Shown here: one piece after another, positions 60,179-64,000 of the stretch | Layout: each line of letters begins with the position of its first letter | Numbering within the stretch: position 1 is the first letter of the stretch | From: Nocardia vinacea NBRC 16497 | GTDB lineage: Bacteria; Actinomycetota; Actinomycetes; Mycobacteriales; Mycobacteriaceae | Assembly: GCF_000308835.1 (NCBI RefSeq) | Contig: NZ_BAGN01000006.1 | Location: 1-64,000, forward strand | DNA length: 64,000 nt | Direction: 5' to 3' | The notes under the pieces: generated by a model | What the model saw: the letters and a program-made list of their open reading frames with translations, nothing else | What the model was told of the DNA's origin: nothing | The model's database searches: none | Translations under genes and position numbers: made by a program

Positions 60179-60308
60179 GTGCAACAAGATGCGACATCGC
60201 GGCGCTCCGATGTCCACGGCTATCGGGTACGGGAGCGGGTGGTTCGAGGCCGCGCCGAAGCCGAGATTCCGTCAGCGTCTCTCGGCAGCGGTCGGCACTG
60301 CAGAGGGT

Positions 60309-62003
60309 TCAGGGAGTCGCGGCGCTTGCGGTCCGCTCGCGCTTTTCGGATTGGATCGACTCGTGCAGAAATTCGGTGACCACATCGTCGTTCGTATCGA
60401 TGTGCTTCATCGCAGTTGCCAGTCGGCGACCACGATAGAGAAGCGAGGAGTGCCGGTCGGCTGTATTCCATTCAGACGCGTCAACGGCGGTTCGGCGTTG
60501 CACGAGGAGCACCGGCCGATGGATGTAGAGCCAATCTGCCAGCGGTTCCCAAGTCAGAATGAGGTCGTGGCTCAGATATGTTTCATCCCAGTCCATCGTG
60601 ACGATCCGTCCATCGATCAGCGCATCGAGCACCGCTTGGGCTCCAGGCTCGCGGCCGACGAGGCGGCGCAGTTCGTCTCCGGAGAGCCTTCGGCGCGCGT
60701 CATCGGCGTCGCTGCGGACCGATACCAGACCCAGCAGGATTCGCCGCGCGGTCGAACGCTGGGACTGTGATAGGCAATTCCATACATCGTGTGCTGCAGC
60801 GTGGACGGCTCCTTCGACACCTCCGATTCTGCGGTAGCTGCCGACCGTGAATCGAGCGTTCTCTCGTTGCGGCCACATCATTTTCATGGTTTGCGACAGA
60901 ACCGCCAATTCGCCCGGCTCATGGCCGAGCCTGCCGGTGTCGCTGCGGATGCCCTCGATCGCCGCGAGCAACACCTCTTCGAGGCCGGTTTCGACACCGA
61001 TGCCGCACTGGTGAGCCAGGCCGGATGCGGCCGCCCTCAGCTCATCGGATTTCATCGTCTCCAGCAGGTATCCGCGATGTTTGATCGTGTCGATCAGGAT
61101 CGGATGATCGGTGCAGTTCGAAATACAGTTTGTGCGAAGCGAAATCAACACGACGGCGATATCCGCGAGACACCGCACCGAGGCCAGAACCGTTTCGCGG
61201 GTATCTCGGTCGATCGGCGCTGCGAAGAACCGCTCGAATTGGTCGATGATCACCAAATATTCTTTGGCGTCGCGATGTTCGAGCGGCTCGCGAGCACGGA
61301 CGGTCGCAGCATCACGTAGAGCTCGTGTCGTGGCCAGGACCTCCGCGAGGTCGTTCACCGGATCAGTGCCGAGTGTCACCATTTGGACTGTCTCGGTCCG
61401 GGGCTCGCTCCGCTGCAAGGCCGGAATCAATCCCGCCGCAAGCAGAGACGTCTTCCCTACGCCGGAAGCGCCGCTCACCGCGATAATCCGGTCGGTACCG
61501 CGTGCGTCCCGGGCTCGGGCCACATGCTCCACAAGTGCCTCGATCGCGACGTTCCTGCCGGCAAGGCCCGGTGCCTCTCGGCTCGAATAGGGAGCGTTAC
61601 CAGGAAATGGGCAGTCGCTGGCGACAGGTGTTCGGCCGGATTGGGGGGCATGCGCCTGCCGCCACAACTCTCGCCACAAACGGATGTCGACGAGATCCGC
61701 TCGCACGAAGTGCCCCTGGTGTCGGACACCCTCTATGAGGACGAGCAGGACCGGATGCATCGCCTCGAATCGGGAGGGCACATTTCGGCCCGCTTTCCAG
61801 TCGCTGATCCGTTGGGCGGACACTGATACCGATCGCTCTGCGCGCTTGGTGGGCTGTGCTCGTTTGCGCGCCGCCGATGCGAGTACCCGCAGCGGGGGGC
61901 TGCCGCCGGCGAGATAGAGGGCATTGAACCGCAGCGCAAACTCCCGGCGTGGTGACGGGTGGTGGCCAGGTCCTGACGGGGTACCCGAATCGGTCGTATC
62001 CAT
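60309..62003 (-). CDS. nSTAND-type ATPase without WD40 repeats
   Basis: ATG 62003 gives 564 residues. An N-terminal helix-turn-helix-like region (SVSAQRISDWKAGRNVPSRFEAM) is followed by a P-loop IAVSGASGVGKTSLLAAGLIPAL (about 178-190), Walker B YLVIIDQFERFF, and the helical nSTAND1 extensions to TYLSHDLILTWEPLADWL. Family members of this type usually carry C-terminal WD40 or TPR sensors of 300-700 residues; this one stops after SIQSEKRERTASAATP. It may be a natural short form or a truncated gene. Role: probable NTP-dependent conflict or stress switch. Confidence 0.85.
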   Translation of the reverse strand: MDTTDSGTPSGPGHHPSPRREFALRFNALYLAGGSPPLRVLASAARKRAQPTKRAERSVSVSAQRISDWKAGRNVPSRFEAMHPVLLVLIEGVRHQGHFVRADLVDIRLWRELWRQAHAPQSGRTPVASDCPFPGNAPYSSREAPGLAGRNVAIEALVEHVARARDARGTDRIIAVSGASGVGKTSLLAAGLIPALQRSEPRTETVQMVTLGTDPVNDLAEVLATTRALRDAATVRAREPLEHRDAKEYLVIIDQFERFFAAPIDRDTRETVLASVRCLADIAVVLISLRTNCISNCTDHPILIDTIKHRGYLLETMKSDELRAAASGLAHQCGIGVETGLEEVLLAAIEGIRSDTGRLGHEPGELAVLSQTMKMMWPQRENARFTVGSYRRIGGVEGAVHAAAHDVWNCLSQSQRSTARRILLGLVSVRSDADDARRRLSGDELRRLVGREPGAQAVLDALIDGRIVTMDWDETYLSHDLILTWEPLADWLYIHRPVLLVQRRTAVDASEWNTADRHSSLLYRGRRLATAMKHIDTNDDVVTEFLHESIQSEKRERTASAATP

Positions 62004-62851
62004 TTCAACCCCCAACAGACTTCCGGTACGAGCAGTCGACCGTTCTCCGTCCGGCCCCCTGCATTGCCAACTACCCCATTGGACGCAGTAGATCATGTAT
62101 AGGTTCCACTGGGTAGCAACGTTTTCGATGAATCGAGGGCGACCTGCTGGGTCATCGGTTCTACGCTCTCATCTGCAAACATCTGGTTGCCCTGCAGCGG
62201 CTGCGCACCGAGCGGCGGACCGACCGTGGTACTCGGTTCTGTCCGGACCGGACACTAATTTCTCGGCGGTGAGCTGTGGTTTCCACCGCGCGCTGACATC
62301 AACCGGTTGTGTTTGCTCGGTTAGACTGCCTATCGTTCTTCTCAACGTGGTTCTTTGGTCCGATCAGGGCCGAATCCGGCGGAATAATCCAGAGACGATG
62401 TGCTCGGCTGATCACGTCGACACCTGCACGGGGGACGATAAGCATATGGCTTACCACTGGTATTAAAGACAAACTTGTGGGGATATCCCATGCGCCAGGG
62501 TACTGCTGAGGATGAATGCTCTGCCTCAGGAACATAGTTCTACCTGTGACTGCAATGGTGAATGCACCCACTGTGCGGGTGTCCGCATCAGATCCTGGGG
62601 CAGGAGCGCAAATAATTTGTAGCAAGATCCGAAATATCTGCAGATCGCAAGGCTGAATATTGCCGATTACCAGGGGTTCTCTAGAAGGCGGTTCTCGTAT
62701 AGTCGGAGTCCGAGTGGATTCCTTTTGACGGACGAAAGGGGGCATCGGTAACAAGTTGTCTGGGGTCGGTCGCCGAAGTGTGATACGGGGATGCGCCTGA
62801 ATCAAACGCTACCGGCTCTGCTAGTGATAATCTCGACATAGGAGAAAATGC
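62004..62851. other. AT-richer intergenic stretch before the RiPP genes
   Basis: About 850 bases hold no convincing gene; frames such as 62299-62805 on the minus strand look unnatural. From 62,300 the base composition is visibly less GC-rich than the neighbours, as expected for horizontally acquired RiPP DNA. A short inverted repeat CTGAGG/CCTCAG is at about 62,505-62,528. The precursor ribosome-binding site AGGAG is at 62840-62844. Confidence 0.45.
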
Positions 62852-63001
62852 ATGTCCATCGATACGGCTGTACTACAGAAATCCACGGAGGGATCCGCGG
62901 AGCCGATCGTGTTCGAACTTCTGGCCGATGCTGCCGATTTCATTGAGCTGGCTTACCAGCCGGTGTGCTCAGTAGTGTGTTCCGACCCGACCTCGGGCTA
63001 A
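62852..63001 (+). CDS. Candidate RiPP precursor peptide for the MNIO enzyme
   Basis: ATG 62852 lies seven bases after AGGAG and gives 49 residues. An acidic, hydrophobic leader (MSIDTAVLQKSTEGSAEP, then IVFELLADAADFIELAY) precedes a short Cys-containing end QPVCSVVCSDPTSG. Two cysteines close to the C-terminus are the expected targets of MNIO (DUF692) enzymes, which rearrange or excise carbon at Cys or cross-link residues. The MNIO gene begins 111 bases later. No similarity to a named peptide is claimed. Confidence 0.7.
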   Translation: MSIDTAVLQKSTEGSAEPIVFELLADAADFIELAYQPVCSVVCSDPTSG

Positions 63002-63112
63002 TGCTCTGACCCGGCCTACTACTTAATAGCCGCTGCAATGTGGCGGTGCTTGGCGTAGCCCAAGGTCTGGCCCAGCACCGCCCGTTGTTGCCCTGGATAT
63101 TGGCGGATTTAG

Positions 63113-64000
63113 GTGAGCACTACGAATGGCTTCTCCAAGCAACGGCTGCCCAGATTGGGTGCTGGTTTGGGTTATCGCACAGCGATTCACGACAACATCA
63201 TGCAATCGTTGGACTACATTGATTGGCTGGAAATCATTGCCGACCAGTTCATGCCGCTCAATAACGCCACCCGATTGAGACTAGCTGAGTTCCGCCGCGG
63301 TAGTCCGTGTGTGTCGCACAGCCTGGAATTATCCCTGGCTTCGATCGCGCCGGTGCCGGCGGACTACGGGCAATCGGTCCTGGACATCGCGGAGTTCCTT
63401 GCGGCTCCCTGGTTTTCCGATCATTTGGCATTCAATCGACTCGGGCTGATAAATACCGGTTCTTTCCTACCACCATTCCGCGACCTTTCATCCGTACATC
63501 GGGTCGCGAATCGGGTCCGCAGCTTGCAAGCCAGTGCGGGGCGACCTTTTCTCATCGAGAATGTTGCTGGTGCTATCGATCCAGGCGGCGATTTGGATGA
63601 GGTCGATTTTCTGAATGAGGTCGCCGCGCAGGCTGACTGTGGCATTTTGCTCGATATCGCCAATCTGATCGGTCGTTGCATGAGCTTGGGATGGAATGTC
63701 CTCGATTACCTCGACCGCCTCGATCTGGACCGCGTGACCCAAATCCATGTTGCCGGTGGGAAATGGCAGGAGGGGCATCTCCGCGACACCCACGATCAGC
63801 CCGTCTCTGACGATGTGTGGTCACTGCTGGCTCATGTCGCTGCGCGTACAACTATCAACGCGGTGCTAATTGAGCGCGACGCGAACTTTCCGACCGACTT
63901 CGGAGTACTACTCGCGGAACTGAGCCGCGCCAGGAATATCCTGGCCGATCCACAGGGTTTCGTGCAACCGTTCACGGGTGTACCAGCCATCACCACTCCC
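63113..64000 (+). CDS. DUF692/MNIO-family iron-dependent RiPP oxidase (3' end outside window)
   Basis: GTG 63113 follows a TAG directly, so the start is fixed. The 296 visible residues carry the TIM-barrel MNIO pattern of MbnB/TglH/ChrH-like enzymes: LPRLGAGLGYR, DWLEIIADQF, metal-site HSLELSLAS, SDHLAFN, FLIENVAG, ILLDIANLIGRCMSLGWN, QIHVAGGKW, LRDTHDQPV and VLIERDANF. These supply His, Asp and Glu ligands for two or three irons. The gene is probably almost complete at the window end. A partner protein that binds the precursor leader is expected just downstream. Confidence 0.85.
   Translation, partial: MSTTNGFSKQRLPRLGAGLGYRTAIHDNIMQSLDYIDWLEIIADQFMPLNNATRLRLAEFRRGSPCVSHSLELSLASIAPVPADYGQSVLDIAEFLAAPWFSDHLAFNRLGLINTGSFLPPFRDLSSVHRVANRVRSLQASAGRPFLIENVAGAIDPGGDLDEVDFLNEVAAQADCGILLDIANLIGRCMSLGWNVLDYLDRLDLDRVTQIHVAGGKWQEGHLRDTHDQPVSDDVWSLLAHVAARTTINAVLIERDANFPTDFGVLLAELSRARNILADPQGFVQPFTGVPAITTP

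Noticed and set aside
62299..62805. 168-codon minus-strand frame before the RiPP genes
   Set aside because: No ribosome-binding site and unnatural composition with mixed Pro/Arg runs; it runs toward the nSTAND promoter.

Overview
The window is high-GC DNA from an actinobacterium, most likely a mycolic-acid-producing Nocardia-like organism. This is inferred from content: WXG100 and other type VII secretion (T7SS) substrates, an antigen-85-like secreted esterase, a mycothiol-dependent-type enzyme, a KstR-like operator beside a lipid-transfer thiolase, and ECF41/SigJ. No rRNA, tRNA or CRISPR array was seen. The genus is an inference, not proven by a marker gene.

Bases 1-9,750 are an accessory/conflict region. 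They hold the C-terminal WD40 part of an STAND-type protein, a RipA-like two-helix membrane protein, a NUDIX hydrolase, a GNAT acetyltransferase, a cytochrome P450 translationally coupled to a 23-residue peptide (candidate RiPP pair), a decayed T7SS substrate/toxin pair, an isolated contractile-tail baseplate pair (gpJ and gpI type), and an EACC1-like protein coupled to a caspase-TPR protein.

Bases 10,000-27,200 are a polymorphic-toxin island read almost wholly on the minus strand. A cassette of two WXG100 proteins, an ADP-ribosyltransferase-type T7SS toxin and a small possible immunity protein is followed by two ADP-ribosylglycohydrolases that could reverse the toxin modification. Next come tandem DUF6301-like/TY-Chap-like modules, and then a giant proline-rich toxin frame carrying a papain-fold deamidase (Tox-PL) domain. 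That frame has a probable immunity gene nested in another frame and a nucleotidyltransferase-like tail split by an in-frame TGA. Decayed duplicates are scattered through the island.

Bases 27,200-44,000 are mixed: a quinone-oxidoreductase, membrane and secreted proteins, a duplicated Phd-like antitoxin behind 10-bp phased repeats and next to a recombinase remnant, the SigJ/flavin reductase/SnoaL set, a frameshifted alpha/beta hydrolase, a CAP protein, a thiolase/Zn-ribbon pair with a KstR-like operator, an EF-G-like pseudo-GTPase, twin membrane-anchored paralogues, an IS66 remnant and a DHFR-like reductase.

Bases 44,000-62,000 look more like ordinary chromosome: a PknB-type kinase, a molybdate cluster (regulator, modA, modB, modC), an antigen-85-like esterase, a second DHFR-like protein, a MerR regulator divergent from a mycothiol-type enzyme, a copper P-type ATPase with partner under a CsoR-like operator, a TetR regulator divergent from a CMD protein with three operator copies, a sterol-desaturase-like enzyme, a FadR-type regulator and a short nSTAND ATPase without WD40 repeats.

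The window ends in a likely RiPP cluster. A 49-residue precursor with two C-terminal cysteines is followed by a DUF692/MNIO iron oxidase cut by the window edge. The strongest leads are this MNIO cluster, the P450-peptide pair, the ADPRT toxin with paired DraG hydrolases, the nested immunity gene with the TGA-split toxin tail, and the EACC1-caspase pair.
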